Origin: Chloroflexota bacterium
Lineage (GTDB): Bacteria > Chloroflexota > Anaerolineae > Anaerolineales > UBA4823
NCBI GenBank assembly: GCA_012798185.1
Contig: JAAZNS010000263.1
Coordinates: 1 to 14,969 of the forward strand
DNA: 14,969 nt
Direction: 5' to 3'
Shown here piece after piece: positions 6,501-14,170 of the stretch. The notes below the pieces were generated by a model. It was not told the DNA's origin. It saw only the letters and a list, made by a program, of their open reading frames with translations, and made no database searches. Made by a program: the position numbers and the translations under genes. Position 1 is the stretch's first letter; each line of letters begins with the position of its first letter.

Positions 6501-9359
6501 GCAGAATTATACCTGGCAGGCAAATACCTGTTAGACCTCAATTTACCCGTTGGTGCATGCACCTGCCTTGAAATGGCATTGCACAAAAAAGATGAACTTT
6601 GCAACCTCGCAAGAAATCGGCTGGTTTCATCCAATCCTTCCCAACTTGATATGTATTCTCTTCTGGCAAGATGCAGAAAGCAAACAGGTGCTATTCAATC
6701 CGCTTTAGAAGCGGTAAATGAAGCCATTTCATTAGCACCAGATAATGAGAACTTGTACCTGGATAAGATTGATTTAATCCTCGAAATGTACGCTGGCTCT
6801 CTTTCCCGGAGTGAACAAGAAGAAGGTATATCGACTCTGATCGAGTCGTTCGAAACAGCCTTAAAACTCAATTCGGAAAATCCCGATATTTACTATAAAT
6901 ATGCCCTCGTTTTGCGGATGATTGGACAATTATCAACTGCTCAATCTTTGGCAGAAAAAGCGTCCGAACTCTATAGGCGAAGACAATCAATATTATCGAA
7001 CACACCACAATTCGATGGTGATCAATTCAAAGTTAATGAATTAAGCGCTCGTATTCTGGCTGCTGAATTAGCACGAGCCAGGCTGGCTTATGAAAGTGCC
7101 CATAGGATTCTGGAAACAGAATTTCGGACCGATGTTCTTCTCGGAAATTCGAATCCAAAAGAAAATTTAACGGGAGTTATGGGGGCGCTGCCTGTGGAAT
7201 ACTCCTGCTTGCATGCAGAACTGGCTTTAGCAGAAGACGATCCTTCAACAGCAGCCAGCGATTTAGAAAATATCTCGCAATCGTCATTATCGAGACCAAG
7301 AGCACTTGCACTCCAGGCGCGATTGGCACTTCGCCGCGGCGATATCGATGCCGCATCGAATATGCTGCAAGGAGCATTGGCAGAGATTGGCAGTCTTCAA
7401 AATAACACCCCCCCCCTATGGACTCAAATTTCCAGTCTCGATGATATTGCTGCAGCATTCAAAAAGATTGCGCTTTATCAGGCAGTTGCTGAAGCAGCCC
7501 TCGAGCTTCATCAATGGGAATCGGGAATCTATCTGTTGCACGAAGTAGCTTATGTTGCCTCACACGAGCCGCAATCACATATTGGTTTAGCCAGAGCAAT
7601 CGTTTTACGAGCCGAATTCCAAAACCTGTGCCGGGAAGCGGAAGTTGTTTCTCATGCTCCTGGGATCGCTGCATTATCAGATATTTCACATAAAACCTTT
7701 GCTGATGCAATTCAATCTGCACTAAGTACGCTGAATGGTGAAGAAAAGGAACCATGGAGCAATGAAACCCTGGAGCGCTGGAAAATCCGCGGTAACGCCA
7801 TATTCGAAGCTGACCATAAAATCGCTGAAGCCTTCTCACAGCGCAATGCAAAACCGGATGATATCGCTGCTCAAATAGCTGCCCTGCGCTATATGGATAA
7901 TATCTCGGAAGCTGGTCATATTGGAAGGCTGCACGCCCACCATCCGCTGGTATTGATTCAACTGGCATTAACCTTAAAGAATGAAAACCCCCGTCAGGCA
8001 TTAGCAGCCGCTTATTCAGCGCATGAAGCAGCGCATAAATCTATGAAAAATTCAAAGCCGGAGCAGAGCGGCAATCTATCTCCCCAAGTTCTGCTCATTA
8101 CGCCGATCATTGATTATTTGCTAGCCAGCCTGGCATTTAATGTCGGGAATCGAAATGGAGATTTTACCACCGCAATAAAATCAATCGAAGACGCCATTGC
8201 AGAATGGGATAATGAACCATATTGGCACTTATTAGCTGCCAACATTCTCCAGGCGACAAAAATTCCGGATACGATTAACACCACCCAAAACGCCTTATCT
8301 CATCTGCTCAAAGCGGCTGAATTAGACCCTAAGAATGGGAATCTATTTCTTTCCATTGGCAATATCTTTCTCAAACAAAAGGATATCCCCCAGGCAATCA
8401 ATGCTTTCGAACAAGCCTGCCAAGTGCTGCCCGATTTAGCTGATGCCTGGCTGTTATTGGCAAAATGCTATGATAGTGCAGGAAATTTGCCAGAAGCAAA
8501 ACGGTGCGTTGATCAAGCGATTTCCCTCGATCCAACCCAGCCCCCCTCATTACTTTTGAGAGCGCAAATTGCAATGAAAAATAAGGATTATATCGCTGCA
8601 GAACGCCTGGCGAATACAGTGTTGCAATTCGAACCAGAGAACACAACAGCCATCCTGTTATTATCCCGCGCTCTTTCACAATTAAATAAAACCGAGGAAG
8701 GACTGGTCATTTTAGAGAAAGCCCTGTCGAATTTCTCTGATAATGCCCCGCTTCGTCTTGAACGTGTCCGTCTGCTGCAGCAATTAAATAAATTCAACCT
8801 GGCAATATCAGAGTTAAAAGATTTGACTCAACATTATCCTGATGATCCAGCAATATTATCCGTTTTTGCTGAAGTATTAGAAGAAACTGGTGAAAAATTC
8901 GAGGCGATAAAAACCGCCCAAAGGGCTTTACGGCTGGGTCATGAACGAGCACAGACTGAATCCTTTGAAGAGCATATTGGATTGCACATCCTCCTGGGAA
9001 AGCTATTCCACCAAACCGGGCAATTGGACCAAGCAATTCAACATCTGAACGAAGCTATTCAAATCAACCCAGGCAATATGGAGGCATATCTTGAATTAGC
9101 GCAAACATACAAGGAACGAAGGGAAAACGGACAAGCTTTGAATATGTTCCAAGAAGCTATGAAAACTGCTCCTGATGATCATCGTCCGTATTACCTTGCT
9201 GGATTATTACTAAAAGAAACAAAAGATTACCTTGGTGCTGAAAAAATGCTGCGTAAAGCTGCCAAACTTGCTCCAAAAGAGTTACCTATTCAACGCCAGC
9301 TTGGTGCCCTGGTGGCTTTAAACTTGGTACATAACCGCTCTGCTGCTAATACTTTATAA
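3576..9359 (+). CDS. Giant tetratricopeptide-repeat protein (1927 aa)
   Basis: This is a very large cytoplasmic scaffold: no signal peptide and no membrane segment were seen. The first ~280 residues are helical but not TPR-like (for example PDSTWNWVIPALMKEPLVWD) and may be a separate N-terminal domain. From about residue 285 to the end the protein is built of ~34-residue helix-turn-helix units with the TPR signature, for example GDSEKAIGFLEQAVKLD and GSLEKALETLKTASHITPD. The most canonical units lie in the last ~350 residues, such as GQLDQAIQHLNEAIQINPGN. The middle (about residues 950-1500) is more degenerate. TPR superhelices bind peptides and assemble complexes; no enzyme motif is visible. 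AAGG at 3563-3566 is the probable ribosome site. The gene lies 13 bases from the protease gene downstream, and TPR plus clan CD protease is a recurrent pairing. A run of nine C at 7408-7416 lies in the reading frame. Confidence 0.93.
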   Translation: MPETPSCVISEIKQILPDSTWNWVIPALMKEPLVWDSLCILKKDDPNFPIKNFIRRPEDCTPAAIALSLLKYPSTPDQLRSLPLMPVEDNFRDAVESISEENISDLCQAGLLALKLREIYRKNGIWEHSINQIPSAALCCLFGIIPDQLALLKKLINGQENRDENAENQSIQLALHVLLSNPLPLDSMTELTNLFLKELPLSLQQQIVRALVDQNAQLGTRIAQSFVKRYETPAYKKPVSLLDYVKELNHKVECAEFFRLAADSYKGNSLLEQVKNEINRFQANLNLEMAKNTALNGDSEKAIGFLEQAVKLDSTSLEYFGAYLMALIDQNKYEEAQQNLIEYSHSIELIDHPGILLAEALIELNSPENSPIDQMMKARDICLKIIYYLRDAPTSDDYSFCDIAFVTRLIKCLLRVNLAQEAAWVAAKYIFPISTNPSLQHLLAQTKFAAADIESAVQAAHLAVAVEPSNTTYCRTLAECLEANRDWQNAALERKRIIEQSASPRSQDFHALGFCAIRAGLLDIGIKACQQALSLNGNDGIAYAIMGELVSQNSNASEASEYFDRAIQFSSNYIYPWKALAEFSFKSGSLEKALETLKTASHITPDAPEIYMLLGDMYQKTDSPTLALEAYKQAASLIGDSIQYIDPDEEKFFASVKAIDLACRISEKLGAMLCELGHIEESQAVLEKALSNYPFDPNLAYQLSRTYIAQHEYAAAFSALQTVLASKPGNAQPYLDYARCAIALNENGYHSILFDFEKKNYRTPEKSGELIAVLQKALQIDPSLEEAKALLAEILAFEGDYAMAMDAFRAALETGLAKEKTWQSRLGLGLGVVALKLNQGETAVAALLEANKTDPSNPLIHQALSMAYQSLGLNEDSLNSARAALMIDSGNVDLLAWFAKQITSLKDHQGEMLPHVRSEAIAALRRAVNICPQRADLWIFLGQIQLSAGDLNGAAESLSKLIPVQNQEYTLDSLPAELYLAGKYLLDLNLPVGACTCLEMALHKKDELCNLARNRLVSSNPSQLDMYSLLARCRKQTGAIQSALEAVNEAISLAPDNENLYLDKIDLILEMYAGSLSRSEQEEGISTLIESFETALKLNSENPDIYYKYALVLRMIGQLSTAQSLAEKASELYRRRQSILSNTPQFDGDQFKVNELSARILAAELARARLAYESAHRILETEFRTDVLLGNSNPKENLTGVMGALPVEYSCLHAELALAEDDPSTAASDLENISQSSLSRPRALALQARLALRRGDIDAASNMLQGALAEIGSLQNNTPPLWTQISSLDDIAAAFKKIALYQAVAEAALELHQWESGIYLLHEVAYVASHEPQSHIGLARAIVLRAEFQNLCREAEVVSHAPGIAALSDISHKTFADAIQSALSTLNGEEKEPWSNETLERWKIRGNAIFEADHKIAEAFSQRNAKPDDIAAQIAALRYMDNISEAGHIGRLHAHHPLVLIQLALTLKNENPRQALAAAYSAHEAAHKSMKNSKPEQSGNLSPQVLLITPIIDYLLASLAFNVGNRNGDFTTAIKSIEDAIAEWDNEPYWHLLAANILQATKIPDTINTTQNALSHLLKAAELDPKNGNLFLSIGNIFLKQKDIPQAINAFEQACQVLPDLADAWLLLAKCYDSAGNLPEAKRCVDQAISLDPTQPPSLLLRAQIAMKNKDYIAAERLANTVLQFEPENTTAILLLSRALSQLNKTEEGLVILEKALSNFSDNAPLRLERVRLLQQLNKFNLAISELKDLTQHYPDDPAILSVFAEVLEETGEKFEAIKTAQRALRLGHERAQTESFEEHIGLHILLGKLFHQTGQLDQAIQHLNEAIQINPGNMEAYLELAQTYKERRENGQALNMFQEAMKTAPDDHRPYYLAGLLLKETKDYLGAEKMLRKAAKLAPKELPIQRQLGALVALNLVHNRSAANTL

Positions 9360-9372
9360 CTCGCGAGGGAAC

Positions 9373-12300
9373 ATGACTGCATTGAATTCAAACCCAAAAA
9401 CTGGGCGAAGGGTATCACGAAGAATATATTTGACCCTTATCCAAACCGCTTCCCGCACAGGGCAATACCGCTTTGCCCACCAAACTGCATTAACATGGAT
9501 CACAACTTTTTTAGGTGATCTACCGGTAACGTATTTATTGGGAGAGGCACTATATAAAGATAAACGTCCCGATTTGGCAAAACCAATTTTGGAACGGTTA
9601 TGCCAATCCGATCCAGAATTTCGTGCTGCCATTGAATTGCTTATAGAAGTGGAAGCTTCAATTGATAAATCTCCCTCGGTTATCAATTCTGCGACTAAAT
9701 CGGAACAAAAAGGGCTTCCCACAAATAAAATTAACAACCTCAACCAATGGGCGTTGGCGTTAGGCAGCCGTTCCGATAGGGTTTCCAAAGGAATCGAAGA
9801 AGCACAGGCGTGGGGTGAAAGGTTATACCAGGTAAGAAAAAGCATACCCGATAATAATTCTCCTGTCGATATCGATGCCCTAATTAAAGCCGAATTGGAT
9901 GTGCATCAGGTTTTGGCAATCAATCCTGAAACACCATTAGCCGCTGTAACACACCTGGAAATTTTACGCGCAAAAGTCAATGAAGGCATCGCACCCATCG
10001 AAGCCTTAAGAAGTTTAAGTGAATACTACCTTACCCGCTTCCCGAATTGTCTGCAATGCAAGTTATTACTGGCAGATGCTTTAATATATGGCGGTGATGC
10101 AGAAAAAGCAGTGGCGTTGCTTCATCAAGTGGCAGCAAAAGATGTTACCGGGCAAGTAATCCGCCGGTTATTAGGCGATGAACATCCATATCGGTCGCTG
10201 TGGCAAACCGATCTTGAAGCTGTGCTGGATATTCCCATCCCGGCAGCAGTTGCCTCGGTATTAGGTTGGAATCAATTACCCGAAGGAGAACCTGGCGAAT
10301 CCTGCCAAACTACTGTTGAATCTATCCCTGAACAAAACACTGCAGTGTTTTTTGACGCATTTGAGGCTGTAGAAATATCGCCGCAGCATGAAAAGAATAT
10401 CGATATTAAATTGAGCGTTGAGGAAATCGAGACTATTCCTTCACCATTGGAACAATCTAAAACAGTTCCTTCTATTGAAGAACCTGAAGCCCCGAAAATA
10501 ACATCTCAACTTGATTCAGCTTCATCACCTTCTCAGCAAAAAGAAGCTGAAAATCATAATGATGATATTGATCATGATGAACTATCCGAGGTGTCTGAAA
10601 CTCTGAAATCAGTGAAAGATGAATTCGAAAAAATCAGCACACGCTTGAAACAACCTGCTTTAACCCGAGTGGATGGCAGATACCCGGTATATGTAATACT
10701 CTCCGTAAAAGAGAATCTGTTGGAGCAATATGGCGAGGAAGGTGCTAACCAAATCGAAACAGCGATGTTGGAATTAGCAAAAGCTGTAGAAACAACGAAA
10801 AAGTGGAAAGGTTTGGTTTTTTACGCTGATCTAGGTCTTTGCCTTCCGGATCAATTTTCTACCCTGAGGTTTCCTCATGCTAAATCGTCTGATCCCTGGG
10901 CATTGAAACTGGCGTTGGTAGATTTAGATTCTGCGCTCAAGAAATTTGGGATGATGATCGGCGCAGTATTGATTGTGGGGGGGAGCGATATTGTTCCATT
11001 CCATCATTTACCCAATCCAACCGAGGATAATGATGAAGATGTTCCTTCAGATAATCCATATGGCACACGTGATAACAATTATTTCATTCCTGAATGGCAG
11101 GTTGGCAGATTACCTGGAGGCGGTGGAGATAACCAAAGCAAATGCCGCTTTATTATCCAATCGTTAAAAATATATGCCGAGAGGCATGCCAATTCTGCCA
11201 AGGAAACAGCTGCTCAACCGATATTATCCCGTTGGCTTAAATCGTTCGCCAACTTAGTATTTGGCGGCGTTCCAGTATGGTTGAATCCGCAGTTTAAACC
11301 TCAGGCATTTGGGTATACCGCAGCAGCTTGGAAGAAAGCTTCTTTTCAGGTATTTAAAACAATCGGTTCAAATAAAAAGATGGTGGCTATTTCTCCCCCC
11401 ATGGAATCACAGCCGTACCAAAACATTTCAGAAGTGGCTGGCACAAATGGGAAAAAGCCTAAACTTTCAATCCACAGCAAATTTGCCAACCAAATTCAGC
11501 AAAAAACCCGTAAAAAAATATTAATACCTGAAGCTGCCTTTGGATATTACAACCTGCACGGCGTTTCTGACGCGACGAATTGGTATGGACAGGGAGAAAA
11601 TTCTCCCAAAGGTCCAGTCAACACACAAGATAATCAAAATTATCCGGTTGCCTTACGGCCTCAAGATATTTGCTCGAATGGCAAAGCTTTGCACCAGGTG
11701 GTATTCAGTGAAGCCTGTTATGGCGCCAACCATTTACACCGTTCAGAAGCCGATTCGATTTCTTATCGATTTCTATTAGCCGGTTGTCAGGCATTTGTTG
11801 GATCTACCTGTACATCATATGGTTCGATCGATAATTCCCTGGAAGCAGCCGACTTGCTTGCACATGGATTTTGGTGTGGAATTCAACGCGGTTTTTCCGC
11901 CGGAGAGGCACTGCGCCGCTCAAAAATGGCGATGGCGCGGGAAATTCACCTACGGCAGGGCTATTTGGGAGGTGAAGATCAAAAGACACTGATTTCATTT
12001 GTTCTTTACGGCGATCCTCTCGCTCAGCCTGTGAAATCCACGCAATTCCCCAAATCGATGAGCAGGTCAATCAAACCTCCCCAGCCTATAAAAACAGCCT
12101 GCGAGCATGGTGAAGATTGTGGTGAAGCAATCATCGTTTCAGCAGAAACTTTTCGGTACGTCAGGAATCTTGTGGCGCAATATCTTCCAGGAATGCGAGA
12201 TGCCAGTCTTAAGATCAGGAAGGAAAAGACTGTATGTTCAACAGCGTGTAAACGTTGTCAAAATACGCAAACCAGCACAATAGGCGCGAAGGCTATGGGA

Positions 12301-12462
12301 TCGTCACAGAATGATAATCAATCTGCCTCTCAACCCGCTCTTAATCGTCAGGTAGTCATTTTAAGTAAACAAATTTCTAGCAGCGATCATATTCACAAAC
12401 AGATTGCCCGATTAACCCTGGATGAAAATGGAAAGATGGTCAAGCTGGTTGTATCAAGATAA
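9373..12462 (+). CDS. C25/CHAT-like (clan CD) cysteine protease with N-terminal helical repeats
   Basis: This 1029-aa protein is predicted to be a cytoplasmic cysteine peptidase: its N-terminus is basic with no signal peptide, unlike secreted gingipains. Residues ~15-100 and ~165-300 are TPR-like helical pairs. Residues ~320-425 are an acidic, Ser/Glu-rich linker. The protease domain spans ~435-895. Its first half carries the C25 pattern VLIVGGSDIVP (532-542), SDNPYG and WQVGRLPGG. Its second half carries the catalytic histidine in YYNLHG (His729) and the catalytic cysteine in FSEACYG (Cys782), then AGCQAFVGST and a closing LYGDP motif. After this come CEHGEDC (910-916), CSTACKRC (955-962) and a C-terminal domain ending VKLVVSR that is shared with the 86-aa protein at 1927-2187. 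GAGG at 9365-9368 is the ribosome site. The substrate is unknown. The TPR protein, the FtsZ-like protein and the protease itself are candidates by context. Confidence 0.9.
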   Translation: MTALNSNPKTGRRVSRRIYLTLIQTASRTGQYRFAHQTALTWITTFLGDLPVTYLLGEALYKDKRPDLAKPILERLCQSDPEFRAAIELLIEVEASIDKSPSVINSATKSEQKGLPTNKINNLNQWALALGSRSDRVSKGIEEAQAWGERLYQVRKSIPDNNSPVDIDALIKAELDVHQVLAINPETPLAAVTHLEILRAKVNEGIAPIEALRSLSEYYLTRFPNCLQCKLLLADALIYGGDAEKAVALLHQVAAKDVTGQVIRRLLGDEHPYRSLWQTDLEAVLDIPIPAAVASVLGWNQLPEGEPGESCQTTVESIPEQNTAVFFDAFEAVEISPQHEKNIDIKLSVEEIETIPSPLEQSKTVPSIEEPEAPKITSQLDSASSPSQQKEAENHNDDIDHDELSEVSETLKSVKDEFEKISTRLKQPALTRVDGRYPVYVILSVKENLLEQYGEEGANQIETAMLELAKAVETTKKWKGLVFYADLGLCLPDQFSTLRFPHAKSSDPWALKLALVDLDSALKKFGMMIGAVLIVGGSDIVPFHHLPNPTEDNDEDVPSDNPYGTRDNNYFIPEWQVGRLPGGGGDNQSKCRFIIQSLKIYAERHANSAKETAAQPILSRWLKSFANLVFGGVPVWLNPQFKPQAFGYTAAAWKKASFQVFKTIGSNKKMVAISPPMESQPYQNISEVAGTNGKKPKLSIHSKFANQIQQKTRKKILIPEAAFGYYNLHGVSDATNWYGQGENSPKGPVNTQDNQNYPVALRPQDICSNGKALHQVVFSEACYGANHLHRSEADSISYRFLLAGCQAFVGSTCTSYGSIDNSLEAADLLAHGFWCGIQRGFSAGEALRRSKMAMAREIHLRQGYLGGEDQKTLISFVLYGDPLAQPVKSTQFPKSMSRSIKPPQPIKTACEHGEDCGEAIIVSAETFRYVRNLVAQYLPGMRDASLKIRKEKTVCSTACKRCQNTQTSTIGAKAMGSSQNDNQSASQPALNRQVVILSKQISSSDHIHKQIARLTLDENGKMVKLVVSR

Positions 12463-12526
12463 GGCTGCAGAAAGCAAAAATATTATTATTAATAAATGGG
12501 GTTAGTACCAATCGCGAGATAAAAAA

Positions 12527-12555
12527 TTTATCAATAAAAAATTTCGTGGTATGAT
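12527..12555 (+). promoter_or_regulatory. Extended -10 promoter for the beta-lactamase-fold gene
   Basis: TATGAT at 12550-12555 is preceded by TGG, giving an extended -10 (TGnTATGAT). A poor -35 (TTTATC, 12527-12532) lies 17 bases upstream. A transcript would be expected to start near 12561-12563, right at the GTG at 12564, so the mRNA would be leaderless. The -35 is also the right arm of a short inverted repeat (GATAAAAAATTTATC, 12518-12532) that could be an operator or just A/T-rich DNA. Confidence 0.55.
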
Positions 12556-12563
12556 ACCCGCTT

Positions 12564-14048
12564 GTGAGACGACAAGGATTACTATCTCCTCTCCGGTGGG
12601 TATCTGCATTTTTCTTACTGGCAGCTGTCGTTTTGTTAGCCTTTCAGTTGGTGGTATACAGCCGGATTAGATCAACTTTCACAAGCGGGTTAATGATTGG
12701 CGGCGTCCCGGTAGGCGGCTTAGACCGTCAGCAAGCAGCACAACGGATCATCGAAGCGTACGCGCTTCCGGTCGAATTGAAGTATGGGGACGCTGTTATT
12801 CACTTGAACCCATCTGTGGTAGATTTTCAACTGGATACAGAAAGCATGTTAACGGCTGGGGACATGGAGCGAACCCAGCAATTGTTCTGGCAAGGATTTT
12901 GGGATTACCTTTGGAATCGGTCTTCAACTCCCGCTGAAATTCCACTACGTTCTTCTTATTCGGAAGCCCGGCTGCGCGCGTTTCTAGAAGATGAAATTGC
13001 TAAAAGGTACGATAAACCTCCCGAAAGTGCTATTCCTATCGTTGGAACGGTGAATTTCCAATCGGGGAAAGCCGGCACAACCCTGGATATTGATGGGTCT
13101 ATTCTATTGATCGAAAATGCACTGCGCTCGTTAACCAACCGCACCGTGTCATTACCTTTGAGACAAACGGAACCAAACCGCCCTGCATTCCAAAACTTGC
13201 AAGTACTATTAAAACAGACCATCGATCTGGCAAAATTTGAGGGGTTAGCCGGTATTTATTTGCTTGATTTACAAAATAGCCAGGAAATCCATTTTGCTTA
13301 TCAACAAGGAAAAGATATTTCAGTTCAACCAGATATTGCATTTACTGCCTCGAGCATAATGAAAATCCCTATTATGGTATCGGTCTTTCGCCGCTTGGGT
13401 GACAACCCCGATGAAGAAACAATGAAGCTCATGGCAGATATGATCGATAAATCTGGCAATGAAGCTGCTGATTGGTTAATGGATCGGGTAATTGCAGATA
13501 ATCGTAGCCCTTTAAGAATTGGCGAGGATATGAAAATTTTAGGGTTGGAAAACACGTTTTTAGCTGGTTATTTTTACGAGGGTGCACCTTTATTAGCCGT
13601 TGTCGAAACGCCCGCCAATCAGAGAACTGATGTTAATACCGACCCTGATCCATATAGCCAGACCACCCCTACCGATATCGGGATGCTGTTGGAGGATATA
13701 TACCAATGTGCTGATACGGGTGGAGGGGCATTAATGGCAGCTTTTCCAGGGGAAATCACTCAGGCAGAATGCCAGCAAATGATCGATTATTTGGCGAATA
13801 ATAAAATTGGTGTGCTGATTGAAGCTGGCGTCCCCGATGGGACCAAGGTAGCGCATAAACATGGCTGGGTTTCTACCAATGGCATCATCAACACCATTGG
13901 CGATGCTGGGATAGTTTACACACCGGGTGGAAACTACGTGCTGGTGATCTTTTTACACCACCCCGAGCAATTGGTATGGGAACCGGCGTCGAAATTGTTA
14001 GCCGAATTATCTCGGGCGGTGTATAACTATTTTAATCTACCAGAGTAA
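12564..14048 (+). CDS. Membrane-anchored PG-binding/class A beta-lactamase-fold serine hydrolase
   Basis: This 494-aa protein is anchored by one N-terminal membrane helix (residues ~12-32) and faces outward. Residues ~38-200 (GLMIGGVPVGGLDRQQAA at the start, and later GTTLDIDG) match the YoaR/VanW-associated putative peptidoglycan-binding domain. Residues ~215-490 form a class A beta-lactamase/transpeptidase-like domain. The active-site motifs are Ser264-Ile-Met-Lys267 (SxxK), Ser297-Gly-Asn299 (SDN equivalent) and Lys432-His-Gly434 (KTG equivalent). I could not identify a class A Omega-loop glutamate, so a wall-remodelling or uncharacterised hydrolase role is more likely than antibiotic hydrolysis. 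The GTG start has no ribosome site but sits where transcription should begin. It is 101 bases from the protease gene with its own promoter, so it is probably a separate unit. Confidence 0.88.
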   Translation: MRRQGLLSPLRWVSAFFLLAAVVLLAFQLVVYSRIRSTFTSGLMIGGVPVGGLDRQQAAQRIIEAYALPVELKYGDAVIHLNPSVVDFQLDTESMLTAGDMERTQQLFWQGFWDYLWNRSSTPAEIPLRSSYSEARLRAFLEDEIAKRYDKPPESAIPIVGTVNFQSGKAGTTLDIDGSILLIENALRSLTNRTVSLPLRQTEPNRPAFQNLQVLLKQTIDLAKFEGLAGIYLLDLQNSQEIHFAYQQGKDISVQPDIAFTASSIMKIPIMVSVFRRLGDNPDEETMKLMADMIDKSGNEAADWLMDRVIADNRSPLRIGEDMKILGLENTFLAGYFYEGAPLLAVVETPANQRTDVNTDPDPYSQTTPTDIGMLLEDIYQCADTGGGALMAAFPGEITQAECQQMIDYLANNKIGVLIEAGVPDGTKVAHKHGWVSTNGIINTIGDAGIVYTPGGNYVLVIFLHHPEQLVWEPASKLLAELSRAVYNYFNLPE

Positions 14049-14059
14049 AAATAGTTCTC

Positions 14060-14087
14060 TTGCACATCATGAGAGGTAGAGTATAAT
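14060..14087 (+). promoter_or_regulatory. Sigma-70-type promoter of tRNA-Arg
   Basis: TTGCAC at 14060-14065 and a perfect TATAAT at 14082-14087 are separated by 16 bases. Transcription would begin around 14094, a few bases before the mature tRNA 5' end at 14098, which is the usual layout for a bacterial tRNA. Confidence 0.75.
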
Positions 14088-14097
14088 TCAGCATGTC

Positions 14098-14170
14098 GCC
14101 CCCGTAGCTCAATGGACAGAGCGCCTGACTTCGGATCAGACGGTTGCGCGTTCGAATCGCGCCGGGGGCG
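14098..14170 (+). tRNA. tRNA-Arg (anticodon UCG)
   Basis: The 73-nt sequence folds into a full cloverleaf. The acceptor stem is a perfect 7 bp (GCCCCCG/CGGGGGC), the D stem is GCTC/GAGC, and the anticodon loop CTTCGGA gives U33 and anticodon UCG, reading arginine CGA and probably other CGN codons. The T arm is GCGCG-TTCGAAT-CGCGC and the discriminator base is G14170. The outermost anticodon-stem pair (C27-A43) is a mismatch, where Arg tRNAs of this type usually have C-G. The CCA end is not encoded. The RHS fragment begins 21 bases after the tRNA end. Confidence 0.96.

Noticed and set aside
7459..8001. 180-aa minus-strand open frame inside the TPR gene
   Set aside because: It lies wholly antisense to clear TPR repeats, is rich in Gln/His/Arg as expected from the complement, and has no recognisable motif.
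9354..9845. 163-aa minus-strand open frame opposite the protease N-terminus
   Set aside because: Antisense to the TPR-like N-terminal region of the protease with no family signature; treated as a shadow.
12235..12258. CxxxCxxC motif suggesting a radical SAM enzyme
   Set aside because: The motif is in a short C-terminal tail with no surrounding TIM-barrel sequence or SAM-binding glycine motif; metal binding is possible but radical SAM is not supported.
12518..12532. GATAAAAAATTTATC as an operator
   Set aside because: The inverted repeat has only 6-bp arms in strongly A/T-rich DNA; mentioned with the promoter but too weak for its own call.
12564..14048. Antibiotic-resistance beta-lactamase
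   Set aside because: It has the SxxK/SDN-like/KTG-like motifs but also a membrane anchor and PG-binding domain, SGN and KHG variants, and no visible Omega-loop glutamate; a wall-related role fits better.
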